DNA from: Mesonia aquimarina | GTDB lineage: Bacteria; Bacteroidota; Bacteroidia; Flavobacteriales; Flavobacteriaceae | DNA: 64,000 nucleotides | Direction of reading: 5' to 3' | Assembly: GCF_003667275.1 (NCBI RefSeq) | Contig: NZ_RCNV01000002.1 | Coordinates: 124,001-188,000, forward strand | In this document: in pieces, positions 53,634-63,000 of the stretch | Position numbering within the stretch: the stretch's first letter is position 1 | Layout: the number at the start of each line of letters is the position of its first letter | The notes under the pieces: model-generated | What the model was told of the DNA's origin: nothing | The model's input: only the letters and a program-made list of their open reading frames with translations | Database searches by the model: none | Position numbers and translations under genes: made by a program

Positions 53634-55013
53634 TTATGGCTTTTGAACTGATGCCGCTTTTTCCATTTCTGAAGGTTTTAAATGTAACCGAATTTCACGA
53701 TTTAAGAAAAAGCCTGTTACAATAGTTGAAATGACATCGGCTAGCGGAAAAGAAATCCATACGCCTAACTCACCAAAATAGTTCGGTAAAATTAAAATTA
53801 ACGGAATGAAAAAGAATCCTTGTCTAGTTAATGTCAATAATAGTGCAGGAACCGCTTTTCCAATAGCTTGAAAATAAGCTGAACCAATTAGTTGCAATGA
53901 AATAATAGGAATCGCTGCAAAAACCCAACGCATAGCGGGCGGCGTTTCACTTATAATCCGTTCATCTTGTGTAAAAACTGAAACAATCGCTTCAGGAAAA
54001 ATCATAATAACTGAAAACACAACTAGCGCCAATAAACAGGAGCCAATAATCGCTTTATTAATACTTTCACGAACACGCTCCGGTTTTTTTGCGCCATAAT
54101 TATAACCGGCAATCGGAAGAAAACCTTGGGTAACCCCCAACACAGGAAACAACGCAAACATTAACATTCTTGCAATAATCGCATAAATTGTAACCGAAGT
54201 TTCTCCGCCAAGATCAAACAATATATTATTCATTAATAAGTACGTAATACTCACAACGGCTTGTCTCGCAAGTGTAACAAAACCCAACGCTCCAATTTCT
54301 TTTAAAATAGGAAAATCGATCCCAAAGTGTTTAAAATTGATTTTTAATTCTGAATGATCAGAAAGAAAAAACCACAAAATATAAAGAAAACAAAGAATAT
54401 ACGAACCGGTTGAAGCCCAAGCCGCACCGGTCATTCCCATATCGAGTACGTTTATAAAAAAATAATCGCCCACTAAATTTCCTACGGATGGAATGACCAT
54501 GGCGACCATTCCGAATTTTGGTTTTCCTTCAGCTCTAATCACGTTGTTTCCCATCATCGCCAAAGCCAAAATCGGAACGCCATATAATACGATTCTGTAA
54601 TAAATTTTAGCGGGTTCAAAAATTTCACCTTTTCCGCCGAAAACAGGAATAATATCATCTATAAAAATTAAGCCGATAATCATTAAGGAAACGCAACATA
54701 AAACTGTAATCGTAATTTGGTTACCGAAGGTTTTTAGCGCTTTTTCATAATTATTGGCTCCCAACGCACGCGAAATAATAGAAGATCCGCCTATGCCAAT
54801 CGCCATTCCTAAGGCGGCAATAAAAAATGAAACCGGCAAAACCACATTAATTGCGGCTATCGCAGTTGGACCAATCCAATTTCCTACAAAAATAGTATCG
54901 ACTAAAATGTTGAGTGACATCACCAAAATCCCGATTGAGGCCGGAACTGATTGTTTTATCAACAGTTTACTGATAGGTTGATTTCCAAGCGCTGCCGAGT
55001 CAACTTTTGCCAT
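53634..55013 (-). CDS. MATE-family efflux transporter
   Basis: 459 residues from the ATG at 55013, with twelve membrane helices in two bundles. The start pattern ALGNQPISKLLIKQSVPASIG and the loop GGSSIISRALGANN are typical of MATE (NorM/DinF-like) transporters. It exports organic cations or drugs using Na+ or H+ gradients. The ATG shares a base with the hemH stop (TAATG), which is why this start is preferred to one 11 codons inside hemH. It is translated together with hemH. Confidence 0.92.
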   Translation of the reverse strand: MAKVDSAALGNQPISKLLIKQSVPASIGILVMSLNILVDTIFVGNWIGPTAIAAINVVLPVSFFIAALGMAIGIGGSSIISRALGANNYEKALKTFGNQITITVLCCVSLMIIGLIFIDDIIPVFGGKGEIFEPAKIYYRIVLYGVPILALAMMGNNVIRAEGKPKFGMVAMVIPSVGNLVGDYFFINVLDMGMTGAAWASTGSYILCFLYILWFFLSDHSELKINFKHFGIDFPILKEIGALGFVTLARQAVVSITYLLMNNILFDLGGETSVTIYAIIARMLMFALFPVLGVTQGFLPIAGYNYGAKKPERVRESINKAIIGSCLLALVVFSVIMIFPEAIVSVFTQDERIISETPPAMRWVFAAIPIISLQLIGSAYFQAIGKAVPALLLTLTRQGFFFIPLILILPNYFGELGVWISFPLADVISTIVTGFFLNREIRLHLKPSEMEKAASVQKP

Positions 55014-56047
55014 TATGCTTTTTCGGTTTCGGGTTGGTTTGCCCACTCGTCAATCCAACGACTAAGCGTTTTTACCCAATCTTCACGATCGTTTAAACAC
55101 GGTACAACAGTAAATTCTTCACCGCCAACTTCTTCAAAAATCTCTTTTCCTTCCATGGCAATTTCTTCTAAGGTTTCTAAGCAATCTGAAACAAAAGCCG
55201 GGGTTACAATGGCCATTTTTTTCATTCCGTTTAAACCAAATTTTTCGATAGTTCTATCGGTGTATGGTTTTAACCACGGATCGAAACCTAAACGCGATTG
55301 AAAGGAAACACTATATTTATTTTCCGGTAAACCAAGTTTTTCTGCGACCAAGCGTGTGGTTTCAAAACACTGGTGACGGTAGCAAAATTGATGCGCCGGC
55401 GATGGTGTTTTGCAACAGCTTCCATCTATTTGACAATGAGAATTGGTAATATCACTTTTCTTAATATGTCTTTCCGGAACGCCGTGATAACTAAACAATA
55501 AATGCTCGTAATCTACATGTTCCAGCTTTTCTATAATGCTTTTAGAAAGTACATTTATATAATCTGGATGATTATAAAACGGCGGAACAGTTGTAAATTT
55601 TATCTGCGGAAAAAACTCTTGTTGCAATTCTTCTGCTAATACCAAAATAGTTTCTGTAGTAGCCATGGCAAACTGCGGATATAACGGAAGTAACAAAACT
55701 TCATCTACACCTTTATCTACCAATTCTTGCAAACCAGATTTTAAAGATGGCTCTCCATAACGCATTGATAATGCAATGGGAACGCTGGTAAAATCGTCAA
55801 TTTTTTCTTGTAAGCGTTCAGAAAGTACGATGAGTGGCGAACCTTCTTCCCACCAAATTTTTTGATAAGCTTCTGCCGATTTTTTTGGGCGAGTATTCAG
55901 TACAATTCCTTTTACAATAAAGGCTCTCAATAACCACGGAACGTCTATTACGCGTTCATCCATCAAAAACTGATCGAGGTATTTTTTTACATCTTTAGGG
56001 TCTGTACTTTTTGGCGAACCCAAATTAACGAGTAAAACTCCTTTCAT
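55013..56047 (-). CDS. hemH: Ferrochelatase
   Basis: 344 residues. Inserts Fe2+ into protoporphyrin IX to give protoheme. It has the start pattern GVLLVNLGSPKST, the metal-site LLFSYHGVPERH (His near 189) and SFQSRLGFDPWL with a Glu-rich C-terminus (CLETLEEIAMEGKE). The length is normal. It is transcribed toward the MATE gene and away from the AraC-hemA region, so the heme genes lie on both sides of the regulator. Confidence 0.96.
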   Translation of the reverse strand: MKGVLLVNLGSPKSTDPKDVKKYLDQFLMDERVIDVPWLLRAFIVKGIVLNTRPKKSAEAYQKIWWEEGSPLIVLSERLQEKIDDFTSVPIALSMRYGEPSLKSGLQELVDKGVDEVLLLPLYPQFAMATTETILVLAEELQQEFFPQIKFTTVPPFYNHPDYINVLSKSIIEKLEHVDYEHLLFSYHGVPERHIKKSDITNSHCQIDGSCCKTPSPAHQFCYRHQCFETTRLVAEKLGLPENKYSVSFQSRLGFDPWLKPYTDRTIEKFGLNGMKKMAIVTPAFVSDCLETLEEIAMEGKEIFEEVGGEEFTVVPCLNDREDWVKTLSRWIDEWANQPETEKA

Positions 56048-56223
56048 GTTATTTTTTTTTCAAAGGTAAAGTAAATCACTAAACCCACATTTTTAGATCT
56101 TATTTTATTCTTATAAAACGATAATTAAATTAAATATTAGGTTTAACTATTATTACTCTCTAGTAAAAAGTCAATTAATTCAATTTATTTTTATTACCTT
56201 TATACATATAAAACTAATTTATC

Positions 56224-56604
56224 ATGAAAATTAAAAATTTTTTAACCGGAGTTTTTTTAGTGTGCTCATGCTTAACTTTTGCTCAAACTAAAAATGATAC
56301 TAAAACTGAAACAAAAAGCACTTCTGCTGTTACTGAATTTAAATTTGAAACAAAAAACATTGAAGCGCTAAAGAAATTTGATTGGAATATAGTTCATGAT
56401 TTGTTTGAAGAAAATGAAAAAGACCAAGATATAACCTTAGCCTTTGCTTTTGAAAATCCTGATAAAACTAAAAAAACAGGGATTAGAATTGATGATTTTA
56501 ATTTTAAAATCACCGGAAAAACCGCCGATGCGAGTACGCTTATAAAAACAACAAAATCTTCAGTTGAAAATTTTATTAACCTTAGTGAAAAATATGACGA
56601 TTAG
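56224..56604 (+). CDS. Small secreted hypothetical protein
   Basis: 126 residues with a clear signal peptide (about 1-20, VCSCLTFAQ). The mature part is Lys- and Thr-rich, with a folded-looking core (NIVHDLFEENEKDQDITLAF). No family is recognised. It is a single gene between divergent hemH and the convergent AraC gene; the 175 bases before it are A/T-rich with no clear promoter. Confidence 0.75.
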   Translation: MKIKNFLTGVFLVCSCLTFAQTKNDTKTETKSTSAVTEFKFETKNIEALKKFDWNIVHDLFEENEKDQDITLAFAFENPDKTKKTGIRIDDFNFKITGKTADASTLIKTTKSSVENFINLSEKYDD

Positions 56605-56632
56605 TTCGTTTATTTAATCAATCAAAACCGTA

Positions 56633-57529
56633 TCAAGTTAAATTAACCGACTGAATATATTTTTTTGGCGTGGTTCCAAATTTCTTTTTAAAAGCGGCAA
56701 TAAAATGACTTGCCGTGCTGTAACCTACGCGTAAACCGACTTCGTTTACATTATGCTGTCCGGTTTCTAAAAGTTTTCTGGCGTAATCCATTTTATAATC
56801 AAATAAAAAACCGAAAACAGTATCACCATAAATTTCTTTAAAGCCTTCTTTCAATTTCTTTAGACTTAAGCCAATTTCATCAGAAAGCTCTTGTAAGCTT
56901 GGCGGTTCTGCCATTCGATTTAAAATTATCTCCTTAGCTTTTCTAATTCTTCGTACATTATCTTCATCAACCAAAAACGGACACTGTTCTACATCGGCTT
57001 CTTCTGGGCGGTTAAAATATAAACCGATAAGTTCGTAAGCTTTTCCCTTTAAATAAATTTTCTTGACTGAAGGATGCAAATTAAAATTTAAAATCTGACT
57101 TAGAACTACTGCCATTGACGGACTAATATTCAACTCTTGATAATATTTTTTATCGCGGTTGTCTTCCTTTAGAAAATCGATGTAATTGGCTTCTTCAGAA
57201 AAAAGTCCGTGAAATTTTTTGATAGAAACAAAAACCGAAACCAACCATGATTTTGAAGAAACCTCTACATTCAACGGCAATTCTTGTGTAGGGTTGTATA
57301 GCAATAATGCTTTTTCATCAGCCAGATTTAATGCATAACGACCTTCGTTAAAATTAAATTTAGCGCTTCCTTTCACACAAAAATGAAATTGAATAAAATT
57401 TCGATGAATATCGCGCTGTGTTTTCTCTACGCTATCTGTCTCATTTTGATAGGTTAAGATTTTAAAACCCTCTTCAATATCAACTACATTAAATGAACTT
57501 TCAGCGTTGTTTTTGTCGTCTATTTTCAT
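56633..57529 (-). CDS. AraC-family transcriptional regulator near the heme genes
   Basis: 298 residues. A C-terminal double helix-turn-helix covers about 195-298 (PSLQELSDEIGLSLKKLKEGF and VNEVGLRVGYSTASHFIAAF), and an N-terminal cupin-like domain of about 180 residues could bind an effector. It is divergent from hemA across 207 bases with two inverted repeats. Control of the heme operon is an attractive idea, supported only by position. A homologue-level conserved link to hemA in Flavobacteria is my recollection, not something I could check here. Confidence 0.9.
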   Translation of the reverse strand: MKIDDKNNAESSFNVVDIEEGFKILTYQNETDSVEKTQRDIHRNFIQFHFCVKGSAKFNFNEGRYALNLADEKALLLYNPTQELPLNVEVSSKSWLVSVFVSIKKFHGLFSEEANYIDFLKEDNRDKKYYQELNISPSMAVVLSQILNFNLHPSVKKIYLKGKAYELIGLYFNRPEEADVEQCPFLVDEDNVRRIRKAKEIILNRMAEPPSLQELSDEIGLSLKKLKEGFKEIYGDTVFGFLFDYKMDYARKLLETGQHNVNEVGLRVGYSTASHFIAAFKKKFGTTPKKYIQSVNLT

Positions 57530-57649
57530 TGCTCTACACGTGTTTTTTATTTAGAATCGTTCTAAAGTAATAAAGCCATAAGGGCTGTTATTCCTGTAAA
57601 AATAAACTAAAAAGCCGGAAAATAACCAGATAATCATCAAAATAACTTA

Positions 57650-57678
57650 TAACGATACTAAAAGTTCTTTTAGCGTTA
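57650..57678. promoter_or_regulatory. Bulged inverted repeat in the araC-hemA gap
   Basis: TAACG-ATA-CTAAAAG, TT, CTTTTAG-CGTTA. The inner arms CTAAAAG/CTTTTAG are perfect, and the outer TAACG/CGTTA match apart from a three-base bulge. It lies 22 bases upstream of the hemA -7 element and may be a binding site for the divergent regulator. Confidence 0.5.
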
Positions 57679-57699
57679 CTTTTATAAAATCAATCGTTT

Positions 57700-57707
57700 T
57701 AAATTTG
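57700..57707 (+). promoter_or_regulatory. Bacteroidota -7 element of hemA
   Basis: TAAATTTG matches TAnnTTTG exactly, 29 bases before the hemA ATG. No -33 TTTG was found at the usual distance, in keeping with a promoter that needs an activator. Confidence 0.5.
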
Positions 57708-57709
57708 CT

Positions 57710-57724
57710 CCGAAATATTTTCGG
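57710..57724. promoter_or_regulatory. Palindrome at the start of the hemA leader
   Basis: CCGAAA and TTTCGG are perfect six-base arms around TAT. It lies just past the -7 element, so it would fall at the transcription start or in the 5' leader. It could be an operator or a leader hairpin. Confidence 0.4.
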
Positions 57725-57736
57725 ATAAATTCTTCC

Positions 57737-58993
57737 ATGAAGAACTACAACATATCAAAACATAATTCATTTTACGCTATTGGCCTAAACTACCAAAAGG
57801 CAGATGCTGATATTCGCGGGCATTTTAGCTTAGATGAAGAACAAAAAAAAGCACTTATTCTTGATGCAAAGACTGAAGGGATAGACGGTATTTTGGTAAC
57901 TTCTACTTGTAACCGAACCGAAATTTATGGTTTTGCACAGCATCCCTTTCAGCTTATAAAATTATTATGCCAACATACTCGTGGTACGGTTGAGGAGTTT
58001 GAAAAAGTTGCTTACGTTTATAAAAACCAAGAAGCAATTAGTCATCTTTTTAAAGTTGGCACCGGTTTAGACAGTCAGATTTTAGGTGATTTTGAAATTA
58101 TCAGTCAGTTAAAATATGCTTTTATGCTTTCTAAAAATGAAGAAATGACCAATCCGTTTTTAGAGCGATTGGTAAATTCTGTAATTCAAGCAAGCAAGCG
58201 TATTAAAAATGAAACCGGCATTTCTTCAGGAGCAACTTCTGTTTCCTTTGCTTCAGTTCAATATATTTTGAATGAAGTTAAACATGTTTCCGATAAAAAA
58301 ATATTGCTTTTCGGAACCGGAAAAATAGGAAGAAATACCTGTGAAAATTTGGTAAAGCATACCAAAAATGATCATATTACTTTAATCAACAGAACAAAAG
58401 GAAAGGCTGAAAAAGTTGCTGGAAAATTTAATTTAATCGTAAAAGATCACGCCGAATTACAAGCGGAAATTCGCGATACCGATATCTTAATTGTAGCCAC
58501 CGGAGCGCAAAATCCGACCATTTCTAAAGAGCTAATTTACCCGAAAAAAGACCTCTTAATTTTAGATCTTTCTATTCCTAAAAATGTTGCTGATGATGTA
58601 GCAGATTTAGATAATGTTAACTTACTGCACTTAGATCATCTTTCTAAAATGACTGATGAAACCTTGGCAAATCGCAAAAAATTTATTCCGGAAGCCGAAG
58701 CAATTATAGAAGAAGTAAAAGCAGATTTTAAAGCTTGGTTAGAAACTAGAAAATTTGCACCCACCATAAAAGCGCTAAAAAAGAAATTGCGCACTATGAA
58801 AGATAATGAGCTTAATTTTCAACGTAAAAAAATAGCCGATTTTAATGACGAGCATGCCGAAATTGTAAGCAACAGGATCATTCAAAAAATAATGAATCAG
58901 TTTGCCAATCACTTACGTGACGATGCCGATGCTACCGATGAAAGTCTTGCGCTTATTCAAAAAGTTTTTCAACTAGAAGATAACCGAAACTAA
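57737..58993 (+). CDS. hemA: Glutamyl-tRNA reductase
   Basis: 418 residues. It reduces glutamyl-tRNA to glutamate-1-semialdehyde, the first committed step of tetrapyrrole synthesis. The catalytic C58 is in TSTCNRTEIYGF, GTGLDSQILGDFEI lies near 112, and the NADPH domain has LLFGTGKIGRNTC near 186. The length is normal. It is the first gene of the plus-strand operon hemA-hemC-trkH-trkA-hemD-hemE. Confidence 0.95.
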   Translation: MKNYNISKHNSFYAIGLNYQKADADIRGHFSLDEEQKKALILDAKTEGIDGILVTSTCNRTEIYGFAQHPFQLIKLLCQHTRGTVEEFEKVAYVYKNQEAISHLFKVGTGLDSQILGDFEIISQLKYAFMLSKNEEMTNPFLERLVNSVIQASKRIKNETGISSGATSVSFASVQYILNEVKHVSDKKILLFGTGKIGRNTCENLVKHTKNDHITLINRTKGKAEKVAGKFNLIVKDHAELQAEIRDTDILIVATGAQNPTISKELIYPKKDLLILDLSIPKNVADDVADLDNVNLLHLDHLSKMTDETLANRKKFIPEAEAIIEEVKADFKAWLETRKFAPTIKALKKKLRTMKDNELNFQRKKIADFNDEHAEIVSNRIIQKIMNQFANHLRDDADATDESLALIQKVFQLEDNRN

Positions 58994-59911
58994 ATGTCTA
59001 AAGTAATTCGCATAGGAACCCGCGATAGCGAATTAGCGCTGTGGCAGGCTAATACCGTAAAAAATAAATTAGAAAAACTAGGCTATAAAACTAGCTTGGT
59101 TCCTGTAAAATCTACCGGCGATCTCAATTTAGATCAACCGCTTTACGAAATGGGAATAACCGGTATTTTCACCAAAACTTTAGATGTAGCAATGATCAAA
59201 AATGAAATTGATATTGCTGTACATTCTATGAAAGATGTGCCAACTGCTTTACCAAAAGGAATTGTAGAAGCCGCTGTTTTACCCAGAGCCAACACGAGCG
59301 ATATTCTAATTCACAAAGGGACAGATTTTTTAGCCGAAAAAAACGGAATTATTGCTACCGGAAGTCTACGCAGAAAAGCGCAATGGTTACATAAATATCC
59401 CGAACATTCAGTCGTGAATTTACGGGGAAACGTAAATACGCGAATGCAAAAATTAAACGATAATAACTGGAACGGAGCCATTTTTGCAGCAGCCGGTTTA
59501 GAACGAATTCATTTAAAGCCTGACAATTTTATTAATTTAGATTGGATGATTCCTGCACCGGCACAAGGTGCTATGCTAGTTGTGGCAAAAAAGAAAGATG
59601 AGTTTTCAAGAGAAGCTTTAGCCAATTTAAACGATGAAAAAACCAATGTTTGCGTACAAATAGAACGTGAATTTTTGCGCGTTTTAGAAGGCGGTTGCAC
59701 CGCGCCTATTGGAGCTTTAGCAACTATAAAAAATGGCGAAGTTTCTTTTACCGGCGCATTATTTAGTTTAGACGGAACAAAAAAATTAGAAGAAAAAGCT
59801 AGTTTTTCCTTAAAAAATTACAAAAACAAAGGTAAAGAAGCTGCAAATTCTATACTTTCAAAGGGTGGAAAAGAGTTGATGAACTCCATCAAAGCTAAAT
59901 TAAACAGCTAA
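58994..59911 (+). CDS. hemC: Porphobilinogen deaminase (hydroxymethylbilane synthase)
   Basis: 305 residues. It polymerises four porphobilinogens to hydroxymethylbilane. The N-terminus IRIGTRDSELALWQA, the RR-x-Q core (SLRRKAQWL), NLRGNVNTR and the dipyrromethane-binding C235 in GGCTAPIGA are all present. It begins immediately after hemA and overlaps trkH by one base. Confidence 0.96.
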   Translation: MSKVIRIGTRDSELALWQANTVKNKLEKLGYKTSLVPVKSTGDLNLDQPLYEMGITGIFTKTLDVAMIKNEIDIAVHSMKDVPTALPKGIVEAAVLPRANTSDILIHKGTDFLAEKNGIIATGSLRRKAQWLHKYPEHSVVNLRGNVNTRMQKLNDNNWNGAIFAAAGLERIHLKPDNFINLDWMIPAPAQGAMLVVAKKKDEFSREALANLNDEKTNVCVQIEREFLRVLEGGCTAPIGALATIKNGEVSFTGALFSLDGTKKLEEKASFSLKNYKNKGKEAANSILSKGGKELMNSIKAKLNS

Positions 59912-61656
59912 TGCTTAAAAAAATAAGCCAATCTAATATTGCCCTTTGGTTTTTAGACCTTATTTTACTGGCCTTTTTAATATTTGATTTTGGTTTTGAA
60001 AGCTATAAAGATTATCGCCTTTACAAGTTAATTGCGCTGCCTGCATTACTTATTGCTCTTTTAGGATTCAATTATTTTAAATACCGAAACTTCAATAGCA
60101 ATATAAAGGTTAAACGAAGCTCGCGTTTTAACCTAACTATTCTTTCTTTTTTAGTACTCTTAGAGTTACTATTGATCATCTTCAATTATCAAAATTCTTT
60201 TATTGAAACTTTTTTTGAAGAACGCTATGTTATTGAATACGGCTTATTATTTTACTTCTTTATTCGGCTAACTTTTTTCGTCAGAAGAATTTACGACATC
60301 TATTTTAATCCGGCGATTCTTTTTATCGGAAGCTTCGCGATTGTAGCGCTTTCGGGGTCTTTTTTACTAATGCTGCCTGAAGCCACCACAAACGGAATCA
60401 CTTTTACCGATGCTTTATTTACCTCAACAAGCGCCGTTGCCGTAACGGGGTTAATTGTTTTAGATACAGCCAAAGATTTTACGCCTTTTGGGCAAACTAT
60501 AATTATGGTTTTGTTTCAATTAGGCGGATTAGGAATGTTAACCTTCACCTCTTTTTTTGCTTATTTTTTTAAAAGTGGTTCATCTTTTAAAGAAAGCCTT
60601 TTTATGAAAGATGTTTTAGGCAATGAAAAACTCAGCAGCATTATGCAAACTGCCATGCGCATTGTAGTTTTTTCATTAGTTGTAGAAGGCATTGGCGCCT
60701 TGCTTATTTTTAGTTCTTTAGAAGGAGACGATACGTTTCAAAACCGAAGTTTTTTTGCTGTATTTCATGCAATTTCTGCTTATTGCAACGCGGGTTTTTC
60801 AACTTCATCTAGCGGGTTTTATGAAGAAGGTTTGCGCTTTAATTATTACATGCAATGGGTGGTTATGGTATTGATTATTTTTGGTGGTTTGGGCTATTCT
60901 ATTGCTTCTAATTTTATTCAGTATACAAAACGATTTTTAGTTAACCTTTTTTATAAAAGTCGTAAAAAATTTATTGCCAGAATTATTACCTTAAACACTA
61001 AAATCGTCATCTATACCACAATAATTTTAGTTGTTGCCGGAACCGGGTTTTTTCTAATTTCCGAACAAGAAACAAATCTCGCCGAACACACCTCTGCTTT
61101 TGGTAAATTTACCACCGCTATGTTTTCTTCTGTTACTACTAGAACAGCAGGTTTCAACACGGTAGATTTAACAAATTTCACTATTCCGGGAATTTTGTTT
61201 ATGATTTTTTTAATGTGGATTGGTGCTTCTCCAGCTTCTACCGGAGGCGGAATTAAAACAACAACTTTTGCCTTAGCAACACTTAATGTTTTTTCTATCG
61301 CAAAAGACAAACCCAATATAGAAATTGGTACGCGTCGCGTAGCTAGAGAAGCTGTTCAGCGTGCATTTGCCATTATATCTATTTCGTTAGCTTCAATCGG
61401 GATAGGCATTTTATTATTGCTTATTTTAAACCCGCAGTTTACATTGTTGCAAATTGCTTTTGAAACATTTTCGGCTTATAGCACGGTAGGCTTATCTTTA
61501 GGAATTACTTCCGCGTTAAGCGAACCTAGTAAATATGTAGTTATTTTTCTGATGTTTTTTGGGAGAATAGGATTGATTAACTTTATGATTGGTATTTTAA
61601 AAAGTGTAAATACGAATGAATATAAATATCCGAAAGAGAATATTTTAATAAATTAA
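59911..61656 (+). CDS. TrkH-family potassium transporter, membrane subunit
   Basis: 581 residues. The first 150 residues form four extra helices, then four pore repeats follow, each with a Gly filter: TSTSAVAVTGLIVLD, SAYCNAGFST, TRTAGFNTVD and SAYSTVGLSLG. It moves K+ (with Na+ or H+). Its ATG shares a base with the hemC stop. The regulatory subunit follows after 11 bases, so the transporter is placed inside the heme operon between hemC and hemD. Confidence 0.93.
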   Translation: MLKKISQSNIALWFLDLILLAFLIFDFGFESYKDYRLYKLIALPALLIALLGFNYFKYRNFNSNIKVKRSSRFNLTILSFLVLLELLLIIFNYQNSFIETFFEERYVIEYGLLFYFFIRLTFFVRRIYDIYFNPAILFIGSFAIVALSGSFLLMLPEATTNGITFTDALFTSTSAVAVTGLIVLDTAKDFTPFGQTIIMVLFQLGGLGMLTFTSFFAYFFKSGSSFKESLFMKDVLGNEKLSSIMQTAMRIVVFSLVVEGIGALLIFSSLEGDDTFQNRSFFAVFHAISAYCNAGFSTSSSGFYEEGLRFNYYMQWVVMVLIIFGGLGYSIASNFIQYTKRFLVNLFYKSRKKFIARIITLNTKIVIYTTIILVVAGTGFFLISEQETNLAEHTSAFGKFTTAMFSSVTTRTAGFNTVDLTNFTIPGILFMIFLMWIGASPASTGGGIKTTTFALATLNVFSIAKDKPNIEIGTRRVAREAVQRAFAIISISLASIGIGILLLLILNPQFTLLQIAFETFSAYSTVGLSLGITSALSEPSKYVVIFLMFFGRIGLINFMIGILKSVNTNEYKYPKENILIN

Positions 61657-61667
61657 TTTAGCTGAAT

Positions 61668-62372
61668 ATGAAGATTGTTGTCATCGGACTTGGAAATTTT
61701 GGAATGTCGTTAGCGGTTCATTTAGCCGATTCTGGAAATGAAGTAATTGCGGCAGATCAAAAATTAGAGAAAATCGAGCTTATAAAAGATAAGGTTTCGC
61801 ACGCTGTCTCTATGGATGCAACAAATGAAAACGCTTACAATTCACTTCCGCTAAAAAATACCGATGTGGTAATTATTGCCATTGGCTCGCATGAAGGAGC
61901 AGCCTTAATGAGTACAGCAATTGTAAAAAAAATTACGAAAGCAAAAATTATTACACGTTCGTCTTCCGCGATACAAGATACAATTTTAGAAGCGATGGAT
62001 GTTGATCAAATTATTCATCCGGAACAAGAATATGCCGAGCGTTTAATGAAAAAAGTCAACCTAAAAGGAAGTATAGATAATTTTGAAATTGATGAAGATT
62101 ACCTAGTTTCTGAAGTTAGCGTTTGCAATTCTCTTATTGGAAAAACCTTGATGCAATCCGATTTTAGAAAAAAATATAAACTGAATATAATTACCATCCT
62201 TCGGAAAAAGGAATACTCAAATTTTATCGGCAAAAAATCAACTAAAAAAGAAGTTATCGGTATGCCCACGCCAGAAACAAAATTCCAGCAAAATGATGTC
62301 TTGGTTGTTTTTGGAAAAGATAGCGATATTGAAAATTACTTAAAAGAGCATGTCAACAATTCTGAGCAGTAA
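61668..62372 (+). CDS. TrkA/KtrA-type RCK-domain potassium regulator
   Basis: 234 residues, soluble. RCK_N (about 1-130) opens with VVIGLGNFGMSLAVHLADSG, the nucleotide-binding loop; RCK_C (about 140-225) has a TrkA_C fold. It gates the TrkH channel in response to ATP/ADP or NAD(H), possibly with c-di-AMP. It is of the single-RCK (KtrA) type. Its last 23 bases overlap the hemD start. Confidence 0.93.
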   Translation: MKIVVIGLGNFGMSLAVHLADSGNEVIAADQKLEKIELIKDKVSHAVSMDATNENAYNSLPLKNTDVVIIAIGSHEGAALMSTAIVKKITKAKIITRSSSAIQDTILEAMDVDQIIHPEQEYAERLMKKVNLKGSIDNFEIDEDYLVSEVSVCNSLIGKTLMQSDFRKKYKLNIITILRKKEYSNFIGKKSTKKEVIGMPTPETKFQQNDVLVVFGKDSDIENYLKEHVNNSEQ

Positions 62373-63000
62373 AATACTTGAGCAGAATCAGTTTTCACTG
62401 CTGTTAAATGCAAATATCAACATTGTGCAATATAATGCTATACATATTCATTTTCATCAAAATCTTGATATGCCAACTCAAGTTGAAAATGCAATTATTA
62501 CTAGCAAAAATGCCTTTAAAGCAATCCAAAATAAGGTAGAAATTAAGCAAGCTTTTGTTGTGGGAAACAAAACAGCTGAATTACTAAAAAATGCTGAAAT
62601 TTCAATAGCAGAAAAAGCAGATTACGGGAAAAATTTAGCTGATATAATTTGTAAAAATCACGCCGAAAAAAACTTTCACTTTTTCTGTGGAAACAAACGA
62701 AGAAATGAAATTCCCAATATATTAAGAGAAAACAAAATTACTTTTATAGAAACAGAAGTTTACAAAACAACCTTGAATCCGAAAAAATTTAAACAAGAAT
62801 TTGACGGCGTTCTTTTTTATAGCCCAAGTGGCGTGCAAAGTTTTGTTCAGCAAAATAAGCTAAAAAATACAACCGCATTTTGCATTGGAAAAACCACTGC
62901 AAGTGAAGCAAAAAAACATACAGAAAATATCATAATTGCAAATCAACCCACTGTAGAAAACTTAATAGTTCAAGTGGTAAAAAAATACAGAAATGATTAA
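62350..63000 (+). CDS. hemD: Uroporphyrinogen-III synthase
   Basis: 216 residues. It closes hydroxymethylbilane with inversion of ring D. The fold is recognised by [11 protein letters not shown] near 50 and [14 protein letters not shown] near 155, two parts of the bi-lobed structure. The family is poorly conserved, and the position between trkA and hemE supports the call. It starts inside the end of trkA and ends eight bases after the hemE start, so coupling is tight on both sides. Confidence 0.88.
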   Translation: MSTILSSKILEQNQFSLLLNANINIVQYNAIHIHFHQNLDMPTQVENAIITSKNAFKAIQNKVEIKQAFVVGNKTAELLKNAEISIAEKADYGKNLADIICKNHAEKNFHFFCGNKRRNEIPNILRENKITFIETEVYKTTLNPKKFKQEFDGVLFYSPSGVQSFVQQNKLKNTTAFCIGKTTASEAKKHTENIIIANQPTVENLIVQVVKKYRND

